A DNA stretch of 64,000 nucleotides from Pseudidiomarina salinarum (GTDB lineage Bacteria; Pseudomonadota; Gammaproteobacteria; Enterobacterales; Alteromonadaceae): the NCBI RefSeq assembly GCF_000753715.1, contig NZ_JPER01000005.1, positions 1 through 64,000 on the forward strand, read 5' to 3'. Positions within the stretch are counted from its first letter, which is position 1. Every line of letters starts with the position of its first letter. This document shows positions 55,407 through 64,000 of this stretch, piece after piece. Below the pieces are notes generated by a model that was given only the letters and a program-made list of their open reading frames with translations, did not search any database and was not told where the DNA came from. Both the position numbers and the translations under genes were made by a program.

Positions 55407-57251
55407 ATGTTGCGAACGTTGTTTATGAATCTGTGTACGAGTTTGGTGCTGATTAGTGCCTTAGCCAGCACCCAGGCCCGCGCCGAAGATGCGCACAGTT
55501 ATGCCAAACTTGATGAGGTGGAAACACCCCACCTGGACTTGCAGCTGACCGTGGATTTTGCCCAGCGCGAACTGCATGGTACTGCTACCTATACCCTGGT
55601 ACGCCACGGGGACGTCGATAAGCTGCACATGGATACCAGCGAACTGACCATCGAAAAAGTTGAGCTGATTTCTGAGCAAGGCTGGCAGGCGACCAGCTAT
55701 AAACTGGGCGAACTGCATGAGAGCCTCGGCCGGGAACTTGTCATTGATATTGGTAACGTCGCTGACCAGGTTCGCATTCACTACCGCACCGCACCAACAG
55801 CCAGTGGCTTGCAGTGGCTGACACCGGCGCAGACGGCCGGTAAAGAGCATCCTTTTATGTTCAGCCAGTCGCAGCCGATCCATGCCCGTAGCTGGATCCC
55901 AATCCAGGACACCCCGGCATTGCGGCTGACCTATAATGCCCGCGTTATCACGCCTGCCGGTTTACTGGCGGTGATGAGCGCTGATAACAGCCTGAGCGCC
56001 GAGCGCAGCGGCGATTATCAGTTCTCGATGCCACAACCCATTCCGCCCTATCTGATTGCTATCGCCGTCGGCGACCTGGAGATTAAATCGATCAGCGATC
56101 AGGTGGCGGTATTTGCTGAGAGCTACATCGTCGACGATGCCGTTGCCGAATTCGCTGATACCCCGCGCATGATTGAGGTGACCGAAGAACTGTACGGGCC
56201 TTATCGCTGGGACCGTTACGACTTGCTGATTCTGCCGCCGAGCTTTCCGTTCGGTGGCATGGAAAACCCGCGTCTGTCATTCATTACGCCAACCATTATC
56301 TCTGGCGATCGTAGCCTGATTAATCTGATTGCCCATGAACTGGCACACTCCTGGTCAGGCAATCTGGTGACCAACGCCAGCTGGCGCGATCTCTGGATCA
56401 ACGAAGGTTTCACCAGTTATGTCGAGAACCGCATCATGGAGGAGCTGTTTGGTAAGCGCCGCGCACAAATGGAGCTGGCGCTGGGTTATCAGGATCTGCT
56501 GGCTGATCTGGAACGACTGGATAAAGAAGATACCGTACTCAATATTGAATTGGGAACGCGGCATCCCGATGATGTGTTCTCACAGATCCCCTATGTGAAA
56601 GGGCAGCTGTTCCTGGTGTATCTGGAGCAGCAGTTCGGCCGCGAGGTTTTTGATAAGTTCCTGCGGCAATACTTTGATGATTTTGCCTTCCAGAGTATAT
56701 CGACTGAGCAGTTCAAGCAGTATCTGTCGCGTGAGTTACTGGCCAAACATCCGGACAAAGTCAGTCAGGACAAAATCGATGAGTGGATTCACCAGCCGGG
56801 ACTACCGGAGGATGCGCCTAAGCCTGAGTCTGATGCGTTCGAGCAGGTTGAAAAGCAGATGGAGCGCTGGCTCAAAGGCGCACAGCTCAATACCGAAGGC
56901 TGGACCACACATGAGTGGCTGCATTTTATCAATAATCTGCCGCGCGATATCTCAGCGGTTAATATGGCGCGACTCGACAGCGAGTATAATCTGACCAATA
57001 GTCAGAATGCTGAAATTGCGCATGCCTGGTTAAAGCTGTCTATCATTAAAAAATATGAACCAGCACGGGATCGGCTGCGTAACTATCTGTTAACTATCGG
57101 CCGCAACAAGCTGGTGGCGCCGTTGTACCGGGAGCTAGCCCGCACGGCAGACAATCTGAAGTGGGCTCGTGAGGTGTACCAGCAAGCGAAATCCGGGTAT
57201 CACCCGCTGACGCAAAGTGTGACCGAGTCACTTCTTTATCCTGACGGTTAA
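55407..57251 (+). CDS. Exported M1-family aminopeptidase (LTA4H/ColAP-like)
   Basis: 614 residues from the ATG at 55407 (GAGGAA 6 nt upstream; a GTG at 55401 is also open). Signal peptide to about residue 26 (ARA-ED). The substrate motif GGMEN occurs in FPFGGMENPRLSF, and the zinc motif HELAH with the third ligand in WINEGF. The C-terminal helical domain ends in LTQSVTESLLYPDG. The size and WINEGF form resemble leukotriene A4 hydrolase-type enzymes such as the cold-active ColAP of Colwellia. It would trim peptides in the periplasm. An intrinsic terminator follows at 57281. Confidence 0.93.
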   Translation: MLRTLFMNLCTSLVLISALASTQARAEDAHSYAKLDEVETPHLDLQLTVDFAQRELHGTATYTLVRHGDVDKLHMDTSELTIEKVELISEQGWQATSYKLGELHESLGRELVIDIGNVADQVRIHYRTAPTASGLQWLTPAQTAGKEHPFMFSQSQPIHARSWIPIQDTPALRLTYNARVITPAGLLAVMSADNSLSAERSGDYQFSMPQPIPPYLIAIAVGDLEIKSISDQVAVFAESYIVDDAVAEFADTPRMIEVTEELYGPYRWDRYDLLILPPSFPFGGMENPRLSFITPTIISGDRSLINLIAHELAHSWSGNLVTNASWRDLWINEGFTSYVENRIMEELFGKRRAQMELALGYQDLLADLERLDKEDTVLNIELGTRHPDDVFSQIPYVKGQLFLVYLEQQFGREVFDKFLRQYFDDFAFQSISTEQFKQYLSRELLAKHPDKVSQDKIDEWIHQPGLPEDAPKPESDAFEQVEKQMERWLKGAQLNTEGWTTHEWLHFINNLPRDISAVNMARLDSEYNLTNSQNAEIAHAWLKLSIIKKYEPARDRLRNYLLTIGRNKLVAPLYRELARTADNLKWAREVYQQAKSGYHPLTQSVTESLLYPDG

Positions 57252-57274
57252 GACTTTTAGACGTCTAGATGTAG
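57251..57274 (+). promoter_or_regulatory. MetJ-type operator (tandem Met boxes)
   Basis: Three adjacent octamers AGACTTTT (57251-57258), AGACGTCT (57259-57266) and AGATGTAG (57267-57274). The central one equals the MetJ consensus AGACGTCT, inside the perfect palindrome TAGACGTCTA; the flanking ones match at 6/8 and 5/8. MetJ binds tandem Met boxes as adjacent dimers, and metK is a classical target. It lies directly after the aminopeptidase stop and 73 nt before the metK ATG. Confidence 0.6.
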
Positions 57275-57280
57275 AAAGCC

Positions 57281-57313
57281 GGGCGTAGTTTCGTTAGACT
57301 ACGCCCAATTTTT
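57281..57313 (+). terminator. Intrinsic-terminator hairpin in the metK leader
   Basis: Stem GGGCGTAGT/ACTACGCCC (9 bp, 57281-57289 and 57298-57306/7) with an 8-nt loop, followed by AATTTTTAT. It is the clearest intrinsic terminator between 7 kb and 63 kb. It could end the aminopeptidase transcript or, since the Met boxes lie upstream of it, act as an attenuator for metK. Confidence 0.75.
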
Positions 57314-57347
57314 ATCTCCATTTCAAAAAAGTTGAGACAAACTGGCT

Positions 57348-58496
57348 ATGGCAAAGCATTTATTTACTTCAGAGTCGGTGTCCGAAGGGCATCCGGATAA
57401 AATTGCAGATCAGATTTCTGACGCAGTACTTGACGCAATCCTGGCGCAGGATCCTATGGCCCGGGTGGCCTGTGAGACCTACGTAAAAACCGGGATGGTG
57501 CTGGTTGGTGGTGAAGTATCCACTAAGGCCTGGGTCGATATTGAAGCAATTACCCGCAGCACCGTCCGTGAAATCGGCTACACACACTCAGATATGGGCT
57601 TTGACGCTGATTCGTGTGCGGTGCTGAATGCCATCGGCAAACAGTCGCCCGACATCAGTCAGGGCGTTGACCGCGCGAGCCGGGAAGAGCAGGGCGCTGG
57701 TGACCAGGGCCTGATGTTCGGTTATGCATCCAATGAAACCGATGTGCTGATGCCAGCCCCTATTACTTACGCTCACCGTCTGGTGCAGCGTCAGGCCGAA
57801 GTGCGCAAAAATGGCACACTGCCATGGCTGCGTCCGGACGCGAAAAGCCAGCTGACGTTTATTTATGAGAATGGCGAGCCGGTCGGCATCGATACCGTGG
57901 TGCTCTCCACTCAGCATGATGAAGACATCAGTCAGTCGGATCTGCGCGAAGCGGTTATTGAAACCATTATCAAACCGGTATTGCCAGAAGCCTGGTTCCC
58001 GGAAAAGCAGGATCGTATTTTCGTTAATCCGACCGGGAAATTCGTTATTGGCGGCCCCATGGGTGACTGTGGTCTGACTGGCCGTAAGATTATTGTCGAC
58101 ACCTACGGTGGTATGGCCCGCCATGGTGGTGGTGCGTTCTCCGGTAAAGACCCGTCCAAAGTTGACCGCAGCGCCGCGTATGCCGCGCGTTATGTCGCGA
58201 AGAACCTGGTTGCCGCCGGGCTGGCCGATCGCTGTGAAATTCAGTTGTCGTATGCCATCGGTGTCGCAGAGCCGACATCCATCAGCATTGAAACCTTTGG
58301 TACCTCAAAGTACGACGAAGAGAAGCTGATCGCCTTAGTGCGCAAGCACTTTGATCTGCGCCCTTATGGCCTGGTGCTGATGCTGGATCTGGAACGTCCG
58401 ATTTATCAGGCAACGGCAGCTTATGGTCACTTCGGCCGCAATGAATTTCCGTGGGAGAAAACCGACCGGGCAGAGGCGCTGCGCAGCGACATCTGA
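57348..58496 (+). CDS. metK: S-adenosylmethionine synthetase
   Basis: 382 residues. [22 protein letters not shown] at the N-terminus (8-29), the ATP site [12 protein letters not shown], and [19 protein letters not shown] (P-loop-like) are all present. It makes SAM from methionine and ATP. The ribosome-binding site is weak (GAG 13 nt from the ATG). A MetJ-type operator and a terminator hairpin lie in the 96-nt leader. Confidence 0.98.
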   Translation: MAKHLFTSESVSEGHPDKIADQISDAVLDAILAQDPMARVACETYVKTGMVLVGGEVSTKAWVDIEAITRSTVREIGYTHSDMGFDADSCAVLNAIGKQSPDISQGVDRASREEQGAGDQGLMFGYASNETDVLMPAPITYAHRLVQRQAEVRKNGTLPWLRPDAKSQLTFIYENGEPVGIDTVVLSTQHDEDISQSDLREAVIETIIKPVLPEAWFPEKQDRIFVNPTGKFVIGGPMGDCGLTGRKIIVDTYGGMARHGGGAFSGKDPSKVDRSAAYAARYVAKNLVAAGLADRCEIQLSYAIGVAEPTSISIETFGTSKYDEEKLIALVRKHFDLRPYGLVLMLDLERPIYQATAAYGHFGRNEFPWEKTDRAEALRSDI

Positions 58497-58505
58497 TTTG
58501 CTTAC

Positions 58506-58583
58506 AAACCCCGAATTGTGGAGAATACGCGTTATCTGTGCTTTTTCTCTTTAAAGCTTCTTTTACAGTGAGATTCGGGGTTT
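58506..58583 (+). promoter_or_regulatory. Long inverted repeat covering the tkt ribosome-binding site
   Basis: AAACCCCGAAT (58506-58516) is the exact reverse complement of ATTCGGGGTTT (58573-58583). The right arm contains GGGG (58577-58580), the tkt Shine-Dalgarno 7 nt before the ATG at 58588. Inside the 56-nt loop GAGAA (58521-58525) can pair with TTCTC (58545-58549). The structure would hide the SD; alternatively it is a loose terminator for metK followed by TTTTGTT. Confidence 0.5.
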
Positions 58584-58587
58584 TGTT

Positions 58588-60600
58588 ATGACAACTGCAG
58601 TAACGGATAGAACTGAACTGGCTAACGCCATTCGCGCGCTCAGCATGGATGCCGTACAGCAGGCAAATTCCGGTCATCCCGGTGCCCCTATGGGGATGGC
58701 TGATATCGCCGAAGTGCTTTGGCGCGACTACATGAAGCATAACCCGGCTAATCCGGACTGGGCCGACCGCGATCGTTTTGTGTTATCAAACGGCCACGGT
58801 TCCATGCTCATCTACTCATTGCTGCATCTCACTGGTTACGATCTCAGCATTGACGACTTAAAAGACTTCCGTCAGTTGCACTCAAAAACACCTGGTCACC
58901 CTGAATATGGTTATGCTCCCGGCGTGGAAACCACCACCGGGCCTTTAGGCCAGGGCCTGGCCAACGCCGTTGGTATGGCGCTGGCAGAAAAGATTCTGGC
59001 GGCGCAGTTTAACCGCGACCAGCACGACATCATTGATCATCATACCTATGTGTTCCTTGGCGATGGCTGCCTGATGGAAGGCATTTCTCACGAAGCCTGC
59101 TCGCTGGCCGGTACCTTAGGCCTGGGCAAGCTGATTGCCTTTTATGACGACAACGGCATCTCGATTGACGGCGAAGTAGAAGGCTGGTTTACCGATGATA
59201 CCGCTCAGCGCTTTAACGCCTATGGCTGGCACGTTATTGAAGCCATCGACGGTCATGATTCCGCTGCCGTTAAAGACGCGATTGAAAAGGCCCGCAGTGT
59301 TACCGACAAACCAACCCTGATTATCTGTAAAACCATTATCGGCTTTGGCGCGCCGAACAAGCAGGGCTCTGAGAGCTGCCATGGCGCTCCACTGGGTGAA
59401 GACGAAATCAAAGCCGCGCGTGAACAACTGGGCTGGGATCACGGGCCTTTTGAAATTCCGGACGAAATATACGCTGGCTGGTCAGCCACTGAAGCCGGTG
59501 CCAGCCGAGAAAATGACTGGCATCAGCGTTTCGCTAAGTATGAAGAAGCCTATCCTGAGCTGGCGCATGAACTGTCGCGCCGCCTGAAGAGCGAGCTGCC
59601 GGCTGATTTTGATGCCCAGGCCGATGCTTACATTGCCAAATTGCAGGCAGAGCCCGCTGACGTTGCCAGCCGTAAAGCCTCGCAAAATACCCTGAATGCT
59701 TTTGCCCCCATGTTACCTGAACTGCTCGGTGGCTCAGCGGATCTGGCCGGCTCCAACCTGACGATATCAAAAGAGTCCAAAGGCGTTAGTGCCGATGATG
59801 CCAGTGGTAATTACGTGTATTACGGCGTGCGTGAATTTGCCATGTCGGCGATGATGAACGGCATCGCGCTGCACCGCGGGCTGATCCCCTACGGCGGTAC
59901 CTTCCTGATGTTTATGGAATACGCCCGTAATGCGATACGTATGGCAGCGCTGATGAAACAGCGCAGTATTTTTGTTTATACCCACGACTCTATTGGTCTT
60001 GGTGAAGATGGCCCGACCCACCAGCCGGTGGAACAGCTGGCGAGCTTGCGTTGCACACCGCAACTGAGCACCTGGCGCCCGTGCGATCAGGTGGAATCAG
60101 CGGTAGCCTGGAAAGCCGCGATTCAACGCGACGACGGCCCCACTGCTTTGATTTTCAGCCGACAGGGCCTGCCGCAACAAGAGCGCAGTGCTGACCAGCT
60201 GGCAGATATTTCGCGTGGCGGTTATATCCTGCTCGACAGTGAGCAGAAGCCGGAACTGATCCTGATTGCGACTGGCTCAGAGGTCGGCATTGCCATGGCA
60301 GCAGCCAAGACCTTGCAGGCAGACGGACACCAGGTGCGGGTAGTTTCGATGCCGGCAACCGACGTATTTGATGCGCAGCCAGCGGACTATCGTGAGCGGG
60401 TATTGCCAGCGGCCGTGACCAGGCGCATCGCGATTGAAGCCAGCTATGTCGATTACTGGTACAAATATGTCGGTCTGAACGGAAAAATTATCGGCATGGA
60501 TACGTTCGGTGAATCCGGTCCCGCCAGTGACGTGTTTAAGCACTTTGGCTTTACCACAGATAACGTAGTGGGAACTGCCCGCGAGTTGCTGGATTTATGA
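58588..60600 (+). CDS. tkt: Transketolase
   Basis: 670 residues. N-terminal [31 protein letters not shown], the thiamine-diphosphate motif [13 protein letters not shown] (about 155-167) with its downstream Asn region, a pyrimidine domain with [21 protein letters not shown] and a C-terminal domain. It links the pentose-phosphate pathway with glycolysis. Its stop overlaps the epd start (ATGA). First gene of tkt-epd-pgk-fba. Confidence 0.98.
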   Translation: MTTAVTDRTELANAIRALSMDAVQQANSGHPGAPMGMADIAEVLWRDYMKHNPANPDWADRDRFVLSNGHGSMLIYSLLHLTGYDLSIDDLKDFRQLHSKTPGHPEYGYAPGVETTTGPLGQGLANAVGMALAEKILAAQFNRDQHDIIDHHTYVFLGDGCLMEGISHEACSLAGTLGLGKLIAFYDDNGISIDGEVEGWFTDDTAQRFNAYGWHVIEAIDGHDSAAVKDAIEKARSVTDKPTLIICKTIIGFGAPNKQGSESCHGAPLGEDEIKAAREQLGWDHGPFEIPDEIYAGWSATEAGASRENDWHQRFAKYEEAYPELAHELSRRLKSELPADFDAQADAYIAKLQAEPADVASRKASQNTLNAFAPMLPELLGGSADLAGSNLTISKESKGVSADDASGNYVYYGVREFAMSAMMNGIALHRGLIPYGGTFLMFMEYARNAIRMAALMKQRSIFVYTHDSIGLGEDGPTHQPVEQLASLRCTPQLSTWRPCDQVESAVAWKAAIQRDDGPTALIFSRQGLPQQERSADQLADISRGGYILLDSEQKPELILIATGSEVGIAMAAAKTLQADGHQVRVVSMPATDVFDAQPADYRERVLPAAVTRRIAIEASYVDYWYKYVGLNGKIIGMDTFGESGPASDVFKHFGFTTDNVVGTARELLDL

Positions 60601-61625
60601 CGCAGCGCCCGGCACGCATCGCCCTGAATGGCTTTGGCCGTATCGGTCGCAGTGTGCTGCGGGCGTTATACGAGCGTGGTTATCGCGAGCAGTTGCAGGT
60701 GGTGGCTATTAATGAGTTGGCGCCGGCAAAAGATATGGCCCATCTGCTGAAATATGACAGCAGCCACGGGCGCTTTGGCAGTGCGGTCATCAGCCCTGAT
60801 GAGCATATGCTGCAGGTGGGTGATGACGCGATCAGAGTAAGCGCCGAGCCGGAAATTTGTGCGCTGCAGTGGCAGGACTTAGAACTGGATGCGGTACTTG
60901 ACTGCACCGGCGTACATGGGGAGCGCAGTCACGGCCAGGCCTATCTGGATATCGGCATGCCGCGGGTGTTGTTTTCCCATCCGGGCGCTTCGGATCTGGA
61001 TTTTACTGCTATCTTCGGCGTCAATACTGACAACCTGACCGCCGCCCATAAAATGGTTTCTAACGGTTCCTGTACCACCAACTGTATCGTGCCGGTGATC
61101 AAAGTGCTGGATGAGGCTTTTGGTATCGACAGCGGCGCTATCACCACCATTCATGCTGCAATGCATGATCAGCAGGTGATCGACGCCTATCATAGTGATC
61201 CGCGTCTGGCCCGCGCTGCCGGCCGTTCTATTATCCCGGTCGATACCCGCCTGGCGCGGGGCATTGAACGTATTTTGCCGAAGTTTGCCGGCCGTTTTGA
61301 AGCTATACAGGTGCGGGTGCCGACCACCAATGTGACGGCGATGGATCTGAGTGTAACGGTGAACACTCCGGTTGATATCAACCAGGTTAACAAGATCCTC
61401 GCTGATGCTGCCCGGGGCCCGCTGGCGCCAATACTGGGCTTTGTAGACGAGCCGCTGGTATCCATTGATTTCAACCATGACCCGCGCTCCAGTATTGTCG
61501 ATGGCACCCAGACCCGGGTGGCCGATAAACGCCTGATCAAAGTACTGTGCTGGTGTGATAACGAATGGGGTTTTGCCAATCGTATGCTTGACACGGTGCA
61601 GGTGATGTTGTCACAAGCTGAGTAA
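60597..61625 (+). CDS. epd: D-erythrose-4-phosphate dehydrogenase
   Basis: 342 residues of the GAPDH family. NAD site [16 protein letters not shown], catalytic Cys in [15 protein letters not shown], and the His in [17 protein letters not shown], a form diagnostic of Epd rather than GapA (which has TVHATTATQ). It makes 4-phosphoerythronate for PLP synthesis, upstream of PdxA. The start has no clear SD and depends on coupling with tkt. Confidence 0.95.
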   Translation: MTQRPARIALNGFGRIGRSVLRALYERGYREQLQVVAINELAPAKDMAHLLKYDSSHGRFGSAVISPDEHMLQVGDDAIRVSAEPEICALQWQDLELDAVLDCTGVHGERSHGQAYLDIGMPRVLFSHPGASDLDFTAIFGVNTDNLTAAHKMVSNGSCTTNCIVPVIKVLDEAFGIDSGAITTIHAAMHDQQVIDAYHSDPRLARAAGRSIIPVDTRLARGIERILPKFAGRFEAIQVRVPTTNVTAMDLSVTVNTPVDINQVNKILADAARGPLAPILGFVDEPLVSIDFNHDPRSSIVDGTQTRVADKRLIKVLCWCDNEWGFANRMLDTVQVMLSQAE

Positions 61626-61650
61626 TCAAATAGTTAAAGAGGGATAGTGA

Positions 61651-62832
61651 ATGTCAGTAATAACCTTGTCAGATCTGGATGTGAGCGACCTGCGGGTATT
61701 GATCCGCGAAGATCTGAACGTGCCGGTTAAAGATGGGAAAGTCACCTCAGATGCGCGGCTGAAGGCGGCCATCCCAACCATTCAGGCAGCCCTTGACGGC
61801 GGTGCTAAAGTGATGGTCATGTCGCATCTGGGACGACCGGAAGAAGGGGTCTATGACGAGCAATACTCGCTGGGACCGGTCGCTGATTATCTGAATCAAG
61901 CGCTGAACGTGCCGGTGCGGCTGGAAGCTAATTATCTCGACGGGGTTGATGTAAGCAGCAACGAAGTGGTGCTGTTTGAAAATGTTCGCTTTAACAAGGG
62001 CGAGAAGAAAAACGACGATACGTTGTCGCAGCAACTGGCGGCTCTATGTGATGTATTTGTGATGGATGCCTTTGGTACCGCGCATCGGGCGCAGGCGTCA
62101 ACCCATGGCGTTGCCAAGTATGCTGACGTGGCCTGCGCAGGTCCGCTACTGGCCGCTGAGCTTGATGCCCTAGGCAAGGCACTGGCTAACCCCGCGCGGC
62201 CACTGGTGGCGATCGTGGGTGGCTCGAAGGTATCGACCAAGCTCACTGTGCTTGAGTCACTGTCGTCGGTGGTGGATCAGCTTATTGTGGGTGGTGGTAT
62301 CGCCAATACCTTTATCGCCGCCGCCGGCCATGATGTTGGCAAATCGCTTTATGAAGCTGACCTGGTCGATGAAGCGAAACGGCTGGTCGCGGCAGCGCAG
62401 GAAAAAGGCGGTGATATACCGCTACCAGAGGATGTGGTAACGGGTAAAGAATTTAGTGAGAGCGCTACCGCACAGACCAAAGACGTCAGCGAAGTAGCCA
62501 GTGATGATATGATCTTTGATATCGGACCAAAAACTGCGCAACAGTTCGCTGACATCATCAAGCAGGCTGGCACCATAGTATGGAATGGCCCGGTCGGCGT
62601 ATTCGAATTTGATCAGTTCGGTGAAGGCACTAAGGTAATAGCCGAAGCCATAGCCGCAAGTGATGCATTCTCAATTGCTGGCGGCGGTGATACGCTTGCA
62701 GCCATTGATAAGTATGGGATCGCTGATAAAATCAGTTACATTTCAACCGGCGGTGGTGCCTTCCTGGAATTTCTGGAAGGTAAAAAGCTACCGGCAGTCG
62801 CGATTCTGGAAGAGCGCGCGTTAAACGGCTGA
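61651..62832 (+). CDS. pgk: Phosphoglycerate kinase
   Basis: 393 residues. [15 protein letters not shown] (RxDxNVP signature with Glu in place of the usual Val/Phe context, about 17-31), [10 protein letters not shown], and GGSKVSTKL then WNGPVGVFE and GGGDTLAA for nucleotide binding. SD GAGGGA precedes the ATG. It lies 25 nt after epd and 37 nt before fba. Confidence 0.97.
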   Translation: MSVITLSDLDVSDLRVLIREDLNVPVKDGKVTSDARLKAAIPTIQAALDGGAKVMVMSHLGRPEEGVYDEQYSLGPVADYLNQALNVPVRLEANYLDGVDVSSNEVVLFENVRFNKGEKKNDDTLSQQLAALCDVFVMDAFGTAHRAQASTHGVAKYADVACAGPLLAAELDALGKALANPARPLVAIVGGSKVSTKLTVLESLSSVVDQLIVGGGIANTFIAAAGHDVGKSLYEADLVDEAKRLVAAAQEKGGDIPLPEDVVTGKEFSESATAQTKDVSEVASDDMIFDIGPKTAQQFADIIKQAGTIVWNGPVGVFEFDQFGEGTKVIAEAIAASDAFSIAGGGDTLAAIDKYGIADKISYISTGGGAFLEFLEGKKLPAVAILEERALNG

Positions 62833-62839
62833 ACAGCCG
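62826..62839 (+). other. Short GC-rich hairpin over the pgk stop codon
   Basis: CGGCT and AGCCG with a 4-nt loop containing the TGA stop. No U-tract follows. It may mark an RNA-processing point between pgk and fba, but it is short. Confidence 0.25.
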
Positions 62840-62869
62840 ATCAGAACAGGAACTCAGGAGACTAATTTC

Positions 62870-63934
62870 ATGGCTTTAATTTCATTGCGTCAGTTACTCG
62901 ACCACGCCGCCGAACATAATTATGGTGTGCCGGCCTACAACGTTAACAACCTCGAACAGATGCGGGCCATCATGGAAGCTGCTGACGCGGCAGACAGCCC
63001 GGTTATCGTGCAGGCTTCAGCCGGTGCCCGTAGCTATGCTGGCGCGCCCTTCCTGCGCCACCTGATTCTGGCAGCGATTGAAGAATGGCCACATATTCCG
63101 GTGGTGATGCACCAGGATCACGGTACTTCCCCGTCAGTTTGCCAGCGCTCCATTCAGCTGGGCTTCAGCTCAGTAATGATGGACGGCTCGCTGAAAGAAG
63201 ACGGCAAAACCCCCGCTGACTATGATTACAACGTTAATGTGACCCGCAAGGTTGTCGAAATGGCGCATGCCTGCGGTGTTTCAGTAGAAGGCGAGCTGGG
63301 CGTTCTGGGCTCGCTCGAAACCGGTGAAGCCGGCGAAGAAGACGGCGTGGGTGCAGAAGGCAAGCTGACCCATGATCAGTTGCTGACTGATCCTGAAGAA
63401 GCGGCACAGTTTGTTAAGGCGACCAATGTGGATGCTCTGGCGATTGCCTGTGGTACCTCGCACGGTGCCTATAAATTCTCGCGGCCACCGACTGGCGATA
63501 TTCTGGCCATTGATCGGATTAAAGAAATTCATAAGCGTATTCCTGATACGCATCTGGTGATGCATGGTTCGTCATCAGTACCACAGGAATGGCTGAAGAT
63601 AATCAACGAGTTCGGCGGCGAGATTCCGGAAACATACGGCGTGCCGGTTGAGCAGATTGCCGAAGGCATTAAGCACGGCGTGCGTAAGGTGAACATTGAT
63701 ACCGATCTGCGCTTAGCGTCCACTGGTGCGATTCGTCGCCACCTGGCGCAGAACGCCAGTAATTTTGACCCGCGCAAATTCCTTAAAGCATCTACCGATG
63801 CCATGCATGAAATTTGTAAAGCGCGTTACGAAGCCTTTGGTTCTGCCGGTCAGGCCAGCAAAATTAAGGTCGTTTCACTGGAAGATATGTTTAAGCGCTA
63901 CGAACGGGGCGATTTAGACGCTAAAGTGAACTAA
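62870..63934 (+). CDS. fba: Class II fructose-bisphosphate aldolase, Calvin-cycle (IIB) subtype
   Basis: 354 residues. [30 protein letters not shown], the zinc ligands in [27 protein letters not shown] and the C-terminal [11 protein letters not shown] match the TIGR01521 (CbbA-like) subtype, not the E. coli FbaA subtype. It cleaves fructose-1,6-bisphosphate in glycolysis and joins trioses in gluconeogenesis, before Fbp. SD AGGAG is well placed. A terminator follows. Confidence 0.97.
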   Translation: MALISLRQLLDHAAEHNYGVPAYNVNNLEQMRAIMEAADAADSPVIVQASAGARSYAGAPFLRHLILAAIEEWPHIPVVMHQDHGTSPSVCQRSIQLGFSSVMMDGSLKEDGKTPADYDYNVNVTRKVVEMAHACGVSVEGELGVLGSLETGEAGEEDGVGAEGKLTHDQLLTDPEEAAQFVKATNVDALAIACGTSHGAYKFSRPPTGDILAIDRIKEIHKRIPDTHLVMHGSSSVPQEWLKIINEFGGEIPETYGVPVEQIAEGIKHGVRKVNIDTDLRLASTGAIRRHLAQNASNFDPRKFLKASTDAMHEICKARYEAFGSAGQASKIKVVSLEDMFKRYERGDLDAKVN

Positions 63935-63950
63935 AACCCTCTTTAGACAG

Positions 63951-63997
63951 GCCATAATCACGGGGTATAATAGCGCCGTGGTTATGGCTTTTTTTAT
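63951..63997 (+). terminator. fba intrinsic terminator
   Basis: GCCATAATCACGG (63951-63963) and CCGTGGTTATGGC (63976-63988) form a 13-bp stem with one G-T pair and a 12-nt loop, then seven T residues. The loop holds TATAAT (63966-63971), a perfect -10 hexamer. Confidence 0.85.
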
Positions 63998-64000
63998 TTT

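Noticed and set aside
58497-58587. The metK-tkt gap as a simple intrinsic terminator
   Set aside because: The arms are 56 nt apart, much more than usual terminator loops, and the following T-run is broken (TTTTGTT). A leader structure over the SD fits better, though a loose terminator is not excluded.
1-64000. CRISPR arrays, tRNA or rRNA genes, IS elements, phage genes
   Set aside because: No regularly spaced repeats, no cloverleaf-like sequence with a CCA end, no transposase or integrase frames and no shift in composition were seen.

Overview
The window reads as chromosome of a free-living, probably marine gammaproteobacterium, closest in feel to the Alteromonadales (Alteromonas/Idiomarina/Shewanella-like). 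Base composition looks uniform at a little over 50% GC. I see no insertion sequence, prophage, integron, CRISPR array, rRNA or tRNA. Genes are packed tightly, with many 1-4 nt start/stop overlaps, and no gap exceeds 300 nt. Several blocks keep the E. coli gene order from separate chromosomal regions: dksA-gluQ-pcnB-folK-panB-panC with sfsA, hrpB, mrcB, hemL and erpA; lptD-surA-pdxA-rsmA-apaG-apaH with djlA, rluA and rapA; and rsmE-gshB-yqgE-ruvX with metK, tkt, epd, pgk and fba.

Layout. 31-5217 (minus) is the least ordinary region: an RND/MMPL exporter, a LolA-like periplasmic protein, an outer-membrane beta-barrel, a small YgaP-type membrane protein (DUF2892) and an ArsR-family regulator whose two cysteines have the spacing of the persulfide sensors SqrR/BigR. 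5447-7057 (plus) has a good sigma-54-type promoter before a small polytopic membrane protein, then a PCu(A)C copper chaperone and a small beta-barrel. 7067-10038 (minus) carries ppa and an ABC export-type pair with a DUF3299 protein and a His-rich permease loop. 10080-17326 carries fbp, mpl, ubiX, yadGH-like ABC genes, a divergent TrmB-like methyltransferase and the PLP-dependent aspartate decarboxylase panP, which faces panC/panB. 17330-23166 is the panC-panB-folK-pcnB-gluQ-dksA operon plus sfsA. 23226-29267 is pepB, hrpB and mrcB. 29270-34722 is hemL, pyrB, hemJ, a DUF6776 protein, erpA and pepQ. 34719-48355 covers cell-wall recycling and envelope assembly (anmK, mepM, lptD, surA, amgK, murU, djlA) together with tyrS, apaGH, rsmA, pdxA and rluA. 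48352-55279 has rapA, a PIN-PhoH protein, ruvX, yqgE, gshB and rsmE. 55407-63934 has an exported M1 aminopeptidase, metK, and the tkt-epd-pgk-fba carbon-metabolism cluster.

How the genes fit together. Pantothenate synthesis is almost complete here: PanP supplies beta-alanine in place of PanD, PanB supplies ketopantoate for PanE (elsewhere), and PanC joins the two halves. AnmK, AmgK, MurU and Mpl belong to one peptidoglycan-recycling route that rebuilds UDP-MurNAc and UDP-MurNAc-tripeptide. LptD, SurA, MepM, PBP1b and DjlA serve envelope assembly. Tkt, Epd, Pgk, Fba and Fbp serve central carbon metabolism and gluconeogenesis, and Epd also starts the PLP route continued by PdxA.

Regulatory features worth attention are the sigma-54-like promoter at 5447, the probable AUU start codon of pcnB at 20938, a MetJ-type operator followed by an intrinsic-terminator hairpin in front of metK, a long inverted repeat that covers the tkt Shine-Dalgarno, and an erpA terminator that runs directly into the pepQ start codon. 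All seven convergent gene junctions are 9 nt or shorter, or overlap.
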